From Apostichopus japonicus (taxonomy: Eukaryota; Echinodermata; Holothuroidea; Aspidochirotida; Stichopodidae): 64,000 nucleotides of DNA. Both the position numbers and the translations under genes were made by a program. The stretch covers positions 2,916,001 to 2,980,000 of the forward strand of contig NC_092578.1 in the NCBI RefSeq assembly GCF_037975245.1. The letters run 5' to 3'. Shown here in pieces: positions 1 to 14,460 of this stretch (its first letter is position 1; every line of letters begins with the position of its first letter). The notes under the pieces were generated by a model, which worked only from the letters and a program-made list of their open reading frames with translations, was not told the DNA's origin and ran no database searches.

Positions 1-3000
1 TTTGACTAAATGAAGCGAATTGAAACAACTTCCCCCATGCCGTCTGTAACCATGGCGATGATATCTCTTCGTGTTATAATTCATTAGAGTTTGTATATAA
101 TTCTATGAAACTATGGGCACTAGTTTGAAGTATTTTTACACCTGTTATTGTTGACTCGGAAACACCATAGGGTCATCGACATCAAACTCATTCCCATGAC
201 CATAGTGGGATGCTAAAACACTTAAACTTATGACTTCCTACCGTCCGAAGCCCGTTTTGGCATTGTTTCTCCGTCCTTAGGGGATCCTCCGTTGTATATC
301 TATACATATCTATGTATATAAATATGCAACGTTAAACGTTGAATATCTCTTAGGTTAGCCGCAGGTGATTTAAATATTAAAAAAAAACATTGTCTAAACT
401 TTAAAAGTAAACTCCAAAATATGGGAAATATTTGCACAAAACACACACACACAAACACAAAAAGAGAGGGAGAAAATAATATGAAAAAAAAATAACTGCA
501 CCTTGTGAGTTTAATCACAGATGTCCGACAGGTACCATCGGTTGAGAAGGGACATATACCGCCCCTACCCCCCTGTAGTCCCTTTCCTGTTGCTGATCAC
601 TGGAAACGGTTTCATAAATCGGAAGTGAATATTCTGTTATATCTAATCAAAGATTTGATAACCACTTCGAGCTACGCACGACACATACGATTAATGCATG
701 TCTTCTATATCGGCTCATATTCAACGGATTAACAGTTCAATCCACGCTGATCTGATCCCTTAATCCCTTATCAAATCGTAACTATAAACCTTGGGTAGGT
801 AAAAAAAAATGTAGTATTATATTTCTTCACATTTTTTTGGGCATAGCAATAGAGGAATGGTGGGTATACAGTGCTACAATTAAACCATATTTTGCAAATT
901 TAATTGACAGAATAATATGATTAGAAATGCTCACATGTTCGTCATCTATACAGTTCCAGGAATATGGTAAGACAAAATACTTTGATTTCAAACAGCTCTC
1001 ACATTATGCTAAGAGATATTGACTGGTGACCGCACTTCTACCAAGTTCTAAATGAAGTCACTTTAAAAATAAATAGATGCTATCAAATTATTTATCGCAT
1101 GTAAGTGATATCATGCGCTATTTAACGAATGGAATTCCAAACAGCATGGAGAGTATATTTAGTGTTAGGTATATATGTATTTATATGTATGTATATATAT
1201 ATAATTGTAATAGAATATAAATTGTAATAGAAAAGTGTATAAATATAAATATATATTTATGTATCTATCTATATATATATATATATATATATATTATACA
1301 CTTTTCTATTACAAGTTCAATTAAGTATTTGAGAATTGGTTTATACTACGAATATGTACAATATAGTTCACTTGCTATACATTAATTATTTCACAATTTA
1401 TTTGCCGTGTTTCCTCTTTCCGTGAGCTGTTGAATGTCTAACACGGAAAAGCCAGGTTACAAATTAAAAACTTCTTTGCCCGAACACTTTATTTTTATCG
1501 ATTTTGCAAATAACCGAATCGTCCAATTTTTTTTTGTAACATTTTCGACGATTAATCGTTATTATTTAACTTTAACAAATTTCGCTGTGATTGGAATCTA
1601 ATATGGAATACCGCTATTTTGAAGTAAAACAAAATCAACGCAAAAGGCTGCCCCCCCCCCCCACTCCTTCCCAAGGTGCACTATATTGATACTTAACCAT
1701 TATAAAATAACATTCTTACCTGCTTAAGGTCGAAATGCCGCTTTTATTATTAATAATCATAAAATATTTTACGTTATACAGTTAAAGAAAAAAACTTAAA
1801 ATAGACACGATTGAGTTTACAGTGTGCAATAACCGTCACCCTCACATTACAACCAAATCTGTTGGTAATTTGCCTTTACCTTCCCTGTTCAAACAAACCT
1901 CTACTTATAGGTTGGTCTACTGAGGAAGATGTCTACATACCAATTCACGGTAGATGTGTCCAAGACTATAGCCAACCTTTAATTTGCATTTCAAATGCAT
2001 AGCTTTGAATCTGTCACTTTTGTTGAAGTGATTGGACTATTAAACCAACTGAAGACTTACATATTGGTCTCCAAGAACTCTAAATATATCACATCCCTGG
2101 ACCAAATACATCCTTCTGCGCATTCGCACGGAATAACGTACATTACGGTAGTTTATATTTAGGCCAGTCATGTGGAGTAATGTGTATTTAGAGGGTGGGT
2201 GTGGTCTAAAGTGTTCATGAAACCGGTAGAAACAACGGAGTTTGTTTTGCAAAGAGATACTTTATTTCTAATTTTAATTTTACATTTGAAGGGACTTGGT
2301 GAAAATTGGCATTCAATTCACACATAGCGAGACTATTGATCCTTTATATTGACAGTTTGTACCATTTATAAGTGATTATGAAGCAATGAGATGTGACGTC
2401 ATAGTTGCATATAATAATATGATTTTTAACAAAGTGATATTTTAATCCAAGACATTTTAGTTATTTCGAGTTTCAAATTGAACTAATATTTCGCAAAAAA
2501 TTAAAAAACAAAAATTGGGGGGTTAGATTGTATTCGTATATGGTTAAGTGTCAGTTTTTCCTCTCGTAGGGGAAGGGAAAGGGTGGGGGGGGGGGGGTTA
2601 AGAGGATAAATTAACGGAAACACAGATATCAATTCATGAGATAATTTTATTTATTCCTGCAAGGCAAAAGTAATTTAATTTTACACGTGCCATCTGAAGC
2701 TATGTTTCATTATTACCCACGTGATTCATTATCTACGTATTCTAGTCTAGATTATCTGTACCACCAAAATTGGCAAACTTACATTGCTCACTAGACTGTA
2801 AGACTATACGAATCAACAGACGCTCGTATACTAATAAAAAAAAAGCACCTGTGCAACCCTGGATATTTGGGCTATAATAATACATAGAGCTATATATGTT
2901 TATCAGTGTGAAGCCTATAGATGTAAATAGATTCTTTGTTTCTATAAAAAGAAAGCCCCCAAAACAGGAAGAAATCAGCCGGATTTTGATGAAGTAACTA

Positions 3001-4129
3001 AAAAGAGATAAAGAAAATAAGAGCAGAAATTTGGGAGGCTTGTTATGCTCAAACACGATCATAAGTGGTTCTTGAAATTTGGGAGCACGTCCTTTTTTTG
3101 TCCACGGCATTTTTTTTTTATCTTACCTTAAACACCCTTGTAGCCGCTAGGGTTTAAAATCTGGAAGGCAATATCAGTTTTTTGGTTAGAACGGGGTAGG
3201 ATCTCGTAAATTAGGTCAGGATGTATATGGAGAGAGATTGAATTCATTCAATTAGAGAAAATAATGCCTGTGGTGGTGATATAGACTTTACGCATAAAAT
3301 ACAATATCTAGAGGATAAATTCACTACATTATTTGAAATATGTATTGTTTTATATCCAAACGAAATATTTGATTGATTTCGTGTATTTAAAATATTGCTA
3401 ATTGAAAAATAGAAAATTTCCTTTTGTATATAGATTTGCATAATTAAGAAAGACACAAAACGGAATAAATAAATAAATGAATGAAAGCGATGGAAAAAAG
3501 CGATCAAATTGATTAGTGTGTGGTTGGTTTCATATAGTATCGTATACTGCCGGACCTGCAAACAATGCAAAGATTGGAAATATGACTTTTTTCAGGGATG
3601 TCAGTTTGGCATTATCGTGAACTTTTGAAAGTTCATCTTTGCGTATTGCATGCACACTGCGGGATAACTGAGAACTTAGGCCATTGTGAACCTATGATTG
3701 ATTATTTGTGAGCATTTGATAGCTCGTAATAATATTAATTCCATACCATAACGGAATATTCTCTTCTCAGTTTCGTGTAGGCCTATACCGTACGTCAATA
3801 CCGTACGTAGTGTGTTAGGCTATGACCGAATGGGTTGAATATATATATGCTGTTATGATAGACATCCATGAAACTTCTAAATGAGGAACGAGCTGCACGC
3901 ACCCCCCCCCCCACCCTCTATAAAAAGCAATCCGAACTCTCCTCTTCGGCCGATAGGCAAACAAATAATCATTTGAAAAATGGTATATTGTCTGATAATC
4001 GTGTTAAGTATACAAAAATCTGGTATAGAAAGTTACTAAAAAATCCGTAATCACCAAATCTATATTGTCTTTGATCGGGGCACATGCGCATAAATCCTCC
4101 GTTGGCCAACAGTATACATTCCTTGCATA

Positions 4130-4165
<36 letters not shown>

Positions 4166-6855
4166 GGTATGCATTCATTACCAGTGATAAAAAACGTAGG
4201 TTGATACTTTTTTTGAGGGCGCACATCTGGAACAGAGATTTGGTCAAAACGTAACTTGGTCAGGTTACGAAGATGATGAGTTTTAAGGGAAGGGATTGGA
4301 TGCTCTATATATACGTACATGCACATGCCCATGCAGCTGTACAGCTTTATAGCGTTAATATGGGATCTGTTGTAAAATGGTGGCTCCCACATATTTTGTA
4401 CTCTTCGGGCTAAACCATTCAAAACATTGAAAATTATACTGACAAAGGGATTAACCACTATGAAAATAGAGAATTTTTCCCCCTGTGTAGTATACCATTA
4501 CTTTGTATTATTTTGACAGTATGTGCTCATCAAATATTGTTGTAGTTATAGTAAGTAAAGGATGACTTTATTATGTTCATGGAAAGAATTCGTCGCCCAC
4601 ACACCTCTTTCATATCAGTACCACTCATACAATGAAAACAAAAGTGTTGAACAATGAATAAAGAAAGAAAAGAAAAATCAAATTTTCGACTTTTATTTCA
4701 TTATATGATCTCAGCTTCGAGCATAGGATAGAAACAAAAAAGGCATTAGTCAAGAATGAACTTTAAGTTCAAGACTGGATATTCGTAACCGTATCCATCC
4801 ACAAGATGATCTCCCACCCCTCATCCCTCCACCCCTCCCCCCCCGCCCACCCCTCCCTACAACCATCCCGACCCTTTTTCCCATGTCGTTACTGAGTCCG
4901 GGTTCTAAATTGTCAAGTACATGGAGATCATATGGAATACCAGCACTACATATGTTATACATACAAAGAGAGGTGATGTTTCGGGGAACTTCTTTTGCAC
5001 TCCATTCGGAAACCTAACCCTTGAGAAAACGGTTGTAAGAGATTTCAGACTTCGCCCTCTATTGACCTTTGGCCTTGTTTATACAATAATTGGCACAACA
5101 TGAAAGCAATTAGTGCGGTTCTGGAGATCCATTGTCTTTTATTAATATTTTTACATTTTTCGCCTACCATCATGCATGACAAACGAGTGTTGCCTCTGGC
5201 AACAATTAAAAAGGATTCTTAAATTGATATAGGAAAGGTATGTGTGGGTCCCAAAGTAGAAGAATATAGTTGTCAAATATTATCAAGATTCTTCAAACAT
5301 CAATTTGCACGGTTCCAGGTTTGAAGTCTGTTAAGCAAAATTAACCTTTAACTTTGCCCTTTCTGCATTCTACAACGGTACTACTTTTACCGTACAGTTT
5401 TCGGGCGATCATATTTGACAGATGCCTTAGCAATTTTGCATTAACTGACCTCAAATTAGTTTTACCTTCAGGAAAGAAGGCTTTGTTAAGTCATTATGTA
5501 TGGGAAAGCAAGTGTCTAGTATTTGTTCGGTCAATGTTAACCATCGTTCTTTTGCTTTTGCCAGATCATGGGTGCAATGTTTCTGCGTTTTGACTTTGTT
5601 GACTACAGTTAACGTTTGACCTCCATCAAATGTTGAACACTCTCTTAGCAGCATAGTAAAACAAGTCTTACATGGCTGTGCCACCTTGCGGGTTTTAAGA
5701 GACATTAATTGTTTATCGGGTGTTTCGTAGTTTTCACCGTCGCTTACGCCAAATAGCTGTTGCCCCCCCCCCCCCCAAAAAAAGAAAGAAAATGAACAAA
5801 ATAGTTCTTAAAATCCTGAAGGAAAACGTCATATTCCGGGCTGAAACTTGGAAGGTTCTTAAGTCAGAGTTTCGTGAATTCTTTAGTGAAAATAATTATG
5901 ACATATATACTCCAACCCCCCCCCCCCCGCCCCTGGCCGTAGATCCCACTACTACCCTATACTTATAATAACATGGCGGGGAGGTCTCCACACTGATGAC
6001 GACACAGTAGTAGTATGGAAGCCTAGAAGAGACATCATAATACTGCATACATCCAGATATGCATGATAAGGACTTTGCGGACGCTCGTCGCCCAGCAAGC
6101 AAGTGTCAATGCTTCCATTCTAGTTGCTTATCCTAGCGCAAAAAAAGTTGAGCTGTTAAATTGGCACATTACACGATAGAATATCGCAGTTAGTAGTGTC
6201 AATGAAAGCTTCGTTCTATCACATGGCCTGTTCGACCACTGACCGTTTATTACTCATGACATCTTAGGCATATTCATAAACCACAGGCCTTCAATACTAC
6301 CGTACATACCGCACATGGTTTCGCAGAATCAGTAACCTACGTAGAAATTAAACAAACACATCGCATGTGCTATATGCCATACATTTAGGAAGAAAGTTAT
6401 TGATTACAAAAACGCACAAAGACAAGAAAAATACCTGCAAGTCAATACTAGGAGCACAGACAGCTGAATCCATTCACAATGTTACCAGTCACTTTTACGA
6501 ACACAAAAAATTAGTCTTTCTAGTCTCCAACACAGTTCATGATTGCCATGATCGTATAGAGTTCCTGCACATGCGTTATTCAGGGGTGGTACATGTACTA
6601 GCGCATGCGTATCAGTGATGTTGTAGAACAGACAAAAAAATATAAACAAACGCGTTACACGAGGCACGAGACACTTACTTGAATAACATCATACCAAAAC
6701 AGCTAATCTTCGTGCACGTTGCATTACAATACCATATTTGCTTTTTAATAACGCTTTGAAGGTAAATACCGACATTGTAAAACTTATCTTGCAGATATGC
6801 AGGGATACGAAAAAAGGCCACTAGCAGTGCAGCCGTGACAATCTACGCCGTTCCA
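1..6855. other. Intergenic region with simple repeats, no gene recognised
   Basis: I see no convincing coding exon on either strand. The open frames here are short, lack recognisable motifs and often run through microsatellites or homopolymers. The stretch holds (AC)n near 440-456, AT-rich microsatellites near 1185-1300 and 4130-4164, and long C or G runs near 1650, 2585, 3900, 5763 and 5916. A very C-rich segment lies at about 4813-4860. The 3' UTR of the FReD gene, whose stop codon is at 6856-6858, must occupy part of the right end, but I cannot fix its limit. Confidence 0.6.
1218..1316. repeat. Long inverted repeat (stem-loop) around an AT microsatellite
   Basis: The left arm, TGTAATAGAAAAGTGTATAA at about 1222-1241, is matched by its reverse complement at about 1292-1312, just after a (TA)n tract. 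A partial extra copy of the left arm, TTGTAATAGAA, occurs about 20 bp upstream. The whole could fold into a cruciform or hairpin. It may be the relic of a small AT-rich foldback element, but I see no target-site duplication. Confidence 0.6.
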
Positions 6856-9800
6856 TTAAGAAGTGGGCCGCACCGCCATAGATGCATATTGTACAGAACT
6901 ATGGAATCCAGTGAGATCATACCATATAATACCTTGGGCTGAGCTCTCCGTCTCCTCTTGCCCTATATTAAGACCGTTCAAATTGGCGTACAGACAATCA
7001 CCATACCACCAGCCACCTTTGTAGATGATGGCACAATTATGACCCTGGGCGCGATCATGGTCTCTGTCTTTGGTAGTAAATGGCATGCCGTTGTGGAACG
7101 TCATAGCGTCACCTGAAAGATAAATAAAACACACACACATTGTAGACGACAATATTAAGACCAACAAAAAATATCAAATTTTTAAAGTTTTCATTTTTTT
7201 CCGGTTGTTGACGGATATGAGTTTTGTCACTGCTAAATCTAAGATAGTTTATTGAAGTGTCCTGTCAGTTGCCAACACTCGATATTCACCTTCTTGTGGC
7301 ACATGGACAGCACACAGTGACAAATTAGCAGCCTCACCCTAACCCCCACCCATCCCCACCCACACCACCCCTGACACGACCTTTACATCCCAAACGGAAC
7401 GAATTAAGTTTTCCTTAGCTATTGCAGGGATCGAATTGTTCATCTTAAATATTTCTATCAGTTTTCACTAAGGATGATAGTTGATGTTTGATTCTCCTAA
7501 ATTATTCTCACTATAAAGCAATACAGCTTTAGTTGTTTTGAACGTTCAATAAAGAGCCAAGCATAAAACTATTTTTGTTTTTGCTCAGAGCATTATCCGT
7601 TCCTCACTAAATTAAAATGTTGAGTTTAAAATCGTTTTGAATTCTCTAATAAAACATGTGGTATATTACCCTGTGTCACAACACACCATTTTTAATGTTT
7701 TTTAATTAAATTAACGACCTACGAGATGAAATTGATTTGTTGACATTTTACCTGCTGTTCCGTTGTAGTTACCAACAGAGAGCACGTAGTTAGAATTATA
7801 ATCGCCGACCTTAAAATACTTATAGTAAGCGTAAGCACGACGGCCGTTGTAAAGTTGCAGATCGATTCGTAGCTGGTATTCATCCTGTTTAAGCAATTGA
7901 TGAATCCTGTCTAGACCCAACCAGTGACTGAGGTTTGGGTCCCCGAAACCTCGGCGATAGCTGCCCATCCCTCGATCAAAATCAGTATTTACGTCAGTTC
8001 GTCTTTGAATAACCTGAAAAGAAAATGAAATAGATCGGAAGTTCATGACACCAGACACCAATTTGTTTGTAAAGTTATACTTTTAATTTTTTTAAATGTT
8101 CTCAGTTTTCCCCAGGGGCCGTAGAAGCCGCCTCCCTACCTCTCCCACCTTCAAAGGATCCGCGCGTGTCCACTCTATGCCCCCCCCCCCACAAAAATAG
8201 TATATGAAAATATTTCTTACAGTTACGGGAAAAAAAATACTTTCATAAAGATTTTAACCTTTTAACCACTTAGAAGTGGATTAAACAATGACGTAATAAT
8301 ACTGCACTTCACTAATATCAGAGGGAATTTATCATTTTGAAACTCATTTTTCTGTATCCGGCTCTGAATTGCTTTCAGTTCTCTGCATCTCATCAACATG
8401 TCCGCGTTGATAATGTATCATCTCTGCTTTCGTCGACATCACCTCACCTCACCTCACCCCTCCTCTCCTAACCTCACCCCTCCTCACCCCTCTCCTCCTA
8501 ACCGTTCCCACGCCCTCACACTTCCGACTATCATTCCTTATTGGCTATTCACTCTCTAGTTTGTTGCGTCATAAAGACCGATATATCCAGAGGGAGTAAG
8601 CTACCTCAATGGAAGACTGAGGAGTCTTACAGATATAACGAAACTGTGAAATAAACACATAACCTAGGTTGACGTCAGTACTGCAACATCTTGATCATAT
8701 TTTCTCATTTTATGACTGAAAATACATCAATGTCATGAAAAGCGTCTGAACATGAATAAAGTCAGAAACTGAAGCTGCTTAAATCATCATCCTTTGAAGA
8801 GGTGTATTCAGAAAGATATCTGGGAGAAAAAAATTATGTACGTACCGTCCACCCCCCGCCATCAGTTACGTCGCAGTAGGCCAGGAAAGGTCTGTCCACA
8901 TTCTGAGGTTGAATATAGAACACACCACTGGAACCTTGACCGCGCGTAAACAAATCCATACAGTCACGTGGTTGAATCCCAGACATGTGAACTATAGAAA
9001 TGAGAAAGTAGAGATAAAAAAGCTGGCAAAACAAAAAAAATAAAATGCAAACCGAAATTGATTTTATTTTACAAAGTTGGTTATGCGAGATGCAGGACAT
9101 ATATTGAACTATTCTGGCGACATGCTCCCGTTAACCCAATGGTTGAAACTTTCCAAAGAGAGTCTAAATGGATTTGTTGGAAGTTGTAACGTACTAAGGT
9201 CACCTACCACCCCCATCCTTTCCCCTGCCACATCCTCCTTTCCACACAACCTACCATGCACCCCCCCCCCCCCCCCCGTCAATACCGACACAAATCACAC
9301 ATCTTGTCATGAACATTTGCCCTTCCGCCCATGGGTTCGTCCTGTCAGTTGTCATGGCTATATGGGTGAACAAATCCGGCGGTTATCCAAAGCTGAAGTT
9401 TGTGCCCCCTTCCTGCCCTCATCTGTCTATAAATGCCTGATTACGTCATTCATTAAGAGAAACGGTGACGAAGCTTTATAATTTAGTTTAAAAGCGAATC
9501 CATCAGAACCGAAATATATCGCGATTTTTTTTAATTCTGCATTTGCATATCTTTTCATTATCTCGTAGCCTGTAGGGATAACAACCTTTTTTACTAAAGG
9601 AGGCCTCGATATCTATTATCGGTGATGGCCCCTTCTTTTTTCTTGCATATTTTGGTTGGTATTTTTGTGTTTTTACCCATATCAGGCCCTACGATCAGAT
9701 GATGAAGCTTAGTTAGCACATGGATTTCTTATATATATGCTCGAGGCTTCCAATGTTTCATCGCCGCACAAATCTCTCGCACTACATATAAGATAACTCT

Positions 9801-12800
9801 ATTTTAAGGTTCAGCTTGTAAGTAAGGCTTATGAAGGGTTCATCCTAGGTTTACATATAAATGTGGACATAAACACCGAAGCTCGATTCCCGTATTTGAC
9901 GCTCTTTTCAATCATGTTAAATATTTTCAAAACCACCATCTTTATACAACCCATCCAAATCTAACTTTCAAAAACGACGAAAGCACTTAAATTTTTGAAA
10001 CGATAAATACGGCATAATTTCCCGGATCAGGGATGGAGCATCCTTGAAACAATTTATGTAGACATTTTGGGATCTGATACAACAGCATTGAAAGTAAGTT
10101 CGTTCACCAGGTATATATGCTAATTGTGTTTTAGTATTATAGTAGCGCTTACTATACTAACCCTCGAGGCTTTGTATACTCGTAATAGGAACATTAGAGA
10201 ACAAGATTACGTAATATGGTACTCACCCCGTGCGGCCTTATACTCATACTACAAAAAAGGGGGAATTCTACTTGTACTCATATTGTTGTACTAACGCTAC
10301 AACTATGTGTCTATAGTCTGTGTGTACTATGTGTTGTTTGCCTCAGGCAGCTGGTCTGGGATGTGTTAGTGCGATCCCTGCCTCAGATCCCTGCGATCCC
10401 TGCCTGCCTGGGAAATGCTACAGTATACGGTATCATTTTCCCTTACTCAGAGACACAGGAGGGCAACCACGTCAACCTTTGAGCGGTGGGGGTGAGGGGG
10501 TGAGGAGGTTAACCGCCAGAAAAAAAATCAGGTTTATTCATAGCACCCAATAGCAGACAGAATTTTACCTAAATTTCTAATGGAAAGTACATAATTACAT
10601 AGCATGTATATATGTGGTAAGTACAACCTAAACAGTCTGACATTGTTTGTTTCAAAGTTGCTAAATGTAGAACCATTTCGCACCTATGCACTCTTCCTTT
10701 AAACAAACAACTTCCCAGAGGGGAGAGGACACCCCTTAGGCCCTTATTCTTATTCATAACTTTGGATTATAAATCTAACCTCAGAAAAAAATAATGATTT
10801 TCTCGTCGGCAATACTCTTCCTCTGTGATTTAAGTAGAAAAAAAAAGGATTCGAACGCGACCGCCATTTGTGACAACTGTTTGCGATAAATCAACACAAT
10901 AATTTCCATCGTTTTCTCTGGGGGAGTTTACTTTTAGAGAAAACAATAACGGCGGTTATGGAGCGCTTATGTACTTACATACAGTAGTGGTTTAAGGGCT
11001 TAACACATAAAACCTATAGATTCATGTATCGATCAATGAAAACATGGCTTAGAAGGTTAGAAACGGTCAAATTATTTAGCAAAAAAAAAAATTAACGAAG
11101 AAAGGAAAAGTGGAAACAGACCTATACGTCACGAAAGAGTTTATACGAATGAAGTCTCTAAGACATTTATTTGCATAAGCCGTGTCAGTTATGTACAGCT
11201 GGGAATGAAAAGAAATCACAAACGGGTGGAACTATTCCCAAGTCTCAACACATCTCCTACCCGCCCCGCCCCCCTCCACCCCAACCGTGCCTTTGTCGCT
11301 AACACTTCTGTTCTAAACTGTAAAATGTAATGTAATTCGTGATTTGGGATTAACGACTCATTCAAGACAGATTAACCGTTAGGTTATATTCTATAAATTT
11401 TCACGATACAAATAATACTAATCACGAACTGACAGACCATTTCCATAAATATCAACACGAGGTAATCAAATCAAGTGTTTCCGATTAATGAAAACTACCA
11501 GGGTTTCGAATGTCTATTTCATTCAGTTCCAATTTTATCGATTCCTTAAAAGATAAAGAACTACCCCCCCCCCTCCCCCCAAAAAAACCTCGCTACTGTA
11601 ACACGGTATTTTTGGCATTTATTGTCGTGTTAATTACGAATGTTCGTCCCTGCCGTTGTTTTATTACTTCTTCTATATCCAGTTTTCTAGAACAGTGAAA
11701 TTATTTGTACTGTTCACCCTCTGAAATTATAAACCTAAATTCAGAACCACTGGGACTCGTAACTAAGGAAAAGAAGTGCCTCGCCTTCGATCACAGAAAC
11801 ATTGGTAAAATGGCGGCGGAGAGACACGTCTAAGCAATGATTAAAACGACAGGGGTTGTTTACGCGATGTATATCTGCTGAGACTTTTAATCTTAAATCA
11901 GGCTAAATTTATGTGACTGAGGCCATGGGTGGCTAAGTGTGGCCGTGAGGTATGCATTGGCGTATATATGAATGCGGCCCATGGAACGAACATATGAAAA
12001 TAGGATCAAGTATGTATTTTTGTTTTTTGTTGATCAAACCATAGGTCATCTGAAAGAATAAACTTTACTGGATAGACAAAAAGGAAAAAAAAACATGAAA
12101 TTGTGTATATTTTAGGAAACTTTGTATCTAGGGCCTAGATATGATAGATAGTGCAGCCCGGGGGACTCGGGGTCAATTAGGGGAACTAGGAAAATGTGGG
12201 ACAAAGAATAATTATTTCTCATTTACATCATATACTTAATGTGAAACGAAGACTTCAAGAAGGTAGGGGGAGGGGGGTAGGTACATTTCTCTCCGGGCAC
12301 ATGCCTGTTTCTAGTCGACGCCACTGAGTGTATAAAACCGATACAGTCAAACTGCAGATATATTGTTACATTATCTTTAAGATTATATAGGCTTTATCAT
12401 TTAATTTAAAATATAAACAATCTAGGCCAACGGGTACAACATTTGAAACTTCATTTAATGTTATTCGTTATATGTCTTATCCACAGGCTATAAGCCAATC
12501 AGCAGCAATAATTTACCGCAATAAGATGAAGCTAGACGGTCATATGACGTCATCGATGATGTCATGATTAATCAAAAGGTTAATCATATATGAGGACGAC
12601 AGGGCGAGTAACTCACAGGAAATATTAAGGAAATATTGAAACTTACCAAGGTTAGTGGTAAGTATCGTATTTGGTGAGTGGTTTAACATTTACATCTATA
12701 TATGTTAATAACAACTAGTAGAGTTGAAAGGGCCCTGTAAGCTTCCAGTGTGACAGTCTTAGTGTACAAGGCGCATCATACCATGTAAGCAGAGATAGAC

Positions 12801-14460
12801 GCCGAACCGACCCATCAGCCTACCCCCCCCCCCGACTCATCCCGCCCGCTCCTCTCCTTACATCTCAACCTCAAACCAGATAAGGGTGGATTACATCCCC
12901 AGATCCCAAGGGCTATTAGAGTACCCAGGAAAATATGGAAGGAACCCTGGAAAATATGAAACAAATAATAGTATATTCTCATTTCGATAATATAAACCTT
13001 ACTAGGAAGCAATCGAGGGACCGTTGTCATTATTTTCCCTATCTGTGTCCTCGATCTTTCTAACAACTATTCATACATTAATAATCCGTCGTTCGTACGC
13101 ACGACTTCTACCATTACAATGTTACAATCATTATGACCTCGCCGGAGGAATCGTTTCCCTTTCTATTCCATAATTATGATAGCTGCGTTTGGTAATAGTT
13201 ACTTTGACATTTTCTGCGCACTTTCTCAGTACAAGGCAATACTAAATGAGCGTAAGACAACTGAGTTAGGCGAATGCCCTCCCAACCCTTTCTCCCATAC
13301 TTCCCTACGCGTGACAGAAAAAAAAAATCTGGTTATTATGTTCACTTTATGGATGTTGTACTTGCTAAGTTTCCGACTCATACACTGAGGATCGGTGTGC
13401 GCACATTTCCCAATCATAATCAGTCTCACAACCCCCCCCCCCCCTCCTCACGCCCCTTCCTCCATCCCACACCAGTTGTTATTGCCAGCAGGTTGTGATT
13501 GATCATGAAAATTGTGATAATATAAAAACAGACCATTAAATGGCAGTTAATGCTGGGTATTACCAAAACCAGAACATAGCAGGCCTGGGGAAAACTGCCT
13601 AGAAATTGGGTCCATATACTGACAAACTGGCTCAAAGCTCCAAAATTCTAATAAACTGCTTGGTGGTTGACGTACCCAAAAATATAATCGTAGACATTAT
13701 TATGAAATGAATGGTTATACCTACCACCAAGGCTGGTCACTGAATGGCTTAAATGTTGGAGTGTGTCCTCTATGTTTTTGATGGAACCTTTCACGTCCCT
13801 CAGTTGTTGCTTGATCTTCGCGTCTGCAATTTTAGACTCCTCGCATAATGTTTCCGAGTTCGGATTGCTTGTTTCGCGGTCTTCATTAGAGCTTGAAATC
13901 GAACAGACTTCGCAAGTCCTCTTAACTTCACCCATTTCAGTTTCGATGGACCTTACGATATTCTTAAAAGCTAATATCGTATGAACAAGTTGTGATCGAT
14001 CTTCTTCGTTAGGATCTGGTTCGTCGACTCTCGGTCTTTCTCGGGGAATTCCGTCCGGCAATGCTCGCCCAGGTAGTTTATCAGGCGGGTATTGGGTATA
14101 ATTCGGTACGGGCCTCAACTGTCGTCTGGTCGTCCTCCTCGGTGGCGTGGTTGGAACAAAAGGTGGTAGGCTGGTGGTAGTAGCCATGGTCGTTGTTCTT
14201 CGGACCTTCCTCGGTGTAGTTCGGGCCGGCGTCGGTGGGTTTTCGTCATCTAACCGATCATTCGCGAATTGATCTTCGTCATAGATATCGTTATTGTCGA
14301 TCGATGATAACCACGATGGCTCCTGCATTGAACTAAAACCAAAGGTGTCTCCGACCGCGAAATAAGGGGCCACTTGATTACAAACAAGCAAGATCACAAA
14401 CAAATCGAAAACTAAAATCATGATGATGACAAGATATTTATTCTTAAAGTTTCTCGACAA
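6856..14460 (-). CDS. Fibrinogen-related (FReD) protein with hydrophobic N terminus and Pro/Thr-rich stalk
   Basis: Four coding exons on the minus strand: 14460-13725, 8991-8846, 8013-7752 and 7112-6856 (stop TAA). Phases join exactly, giving 466 aa. Exon 1 (residues 1-245) begins MSRNFKNKYL, then a hydrophobic stretch at about 9-27 (signal peptide or type II anchor). An acidic segment follows, then a Pro/Thr/Arg-rich stalk at about 75-150 and a probable coiled coil at about 155-240 with CEVC and a further Cys that could allow oligomerisation. Exons 2-4 encode a full-size fibrinogen C-terminal domain (about 246-466). It has RDCMDLF and LAYCDV at the start, GGGWTVIQRR across the exon 2/3 junction, the Ca-site-like DRDHD, and the late cysteine pair in HNCAIIYKGGWWYGDC. 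The family (ficolin/FREP/angiopoietin-like) binds acetylated sugars or receptors outside the cell. Ligand and membrane topology are inference. All donors are GT and all acceptors AG. Confidence 0.88.
7337..7361 (-). other. G-quadruplex-capable tract in FReD intron 3
   Basis: The plus strand reads five C-runs of 3-5 separated by 1-3 bases (CCC-TAA-CCCCC-A-CCC-AT-CCCC-A-CCC). The transcribed minus strand, which is the RNA sense, therefore carries a classic G4 pattern. It lies in the intron between exon 3 (7752) and exon 4 (7112). Folding and function are untested. Confidence 0.5.
8992..13724 (-). other. FReD intron 1 (4.7 kb)
   Basis: This intron separates the stalk exon from the first fibrinogen-domain exon. 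It is bounded by donor GTAGGT at 13724 and an acceptor ending TATAG at 8992. I found no coding exon inside. It contains a run of about 17 C at 9261, other C-runs near 11564, 12823 and 13432, and a CRE-like TGACGTCA near 12545 next to further ATGAC/GATGTCAT half-sites. Confidence 0.6.

Noticed and set aside
4060..4458. 132-codon minus-strand open frame
   Set aside because: It runs through a (TA)n microsatellite encoding an IYIYIY run and has no conserved motif.
11800..11835. ATGGCGGCGGAG start-like sequence
   Set aside because: The frame stops after a few codons and no donor or downstream exon was found. It lies inside FReD intron 1.
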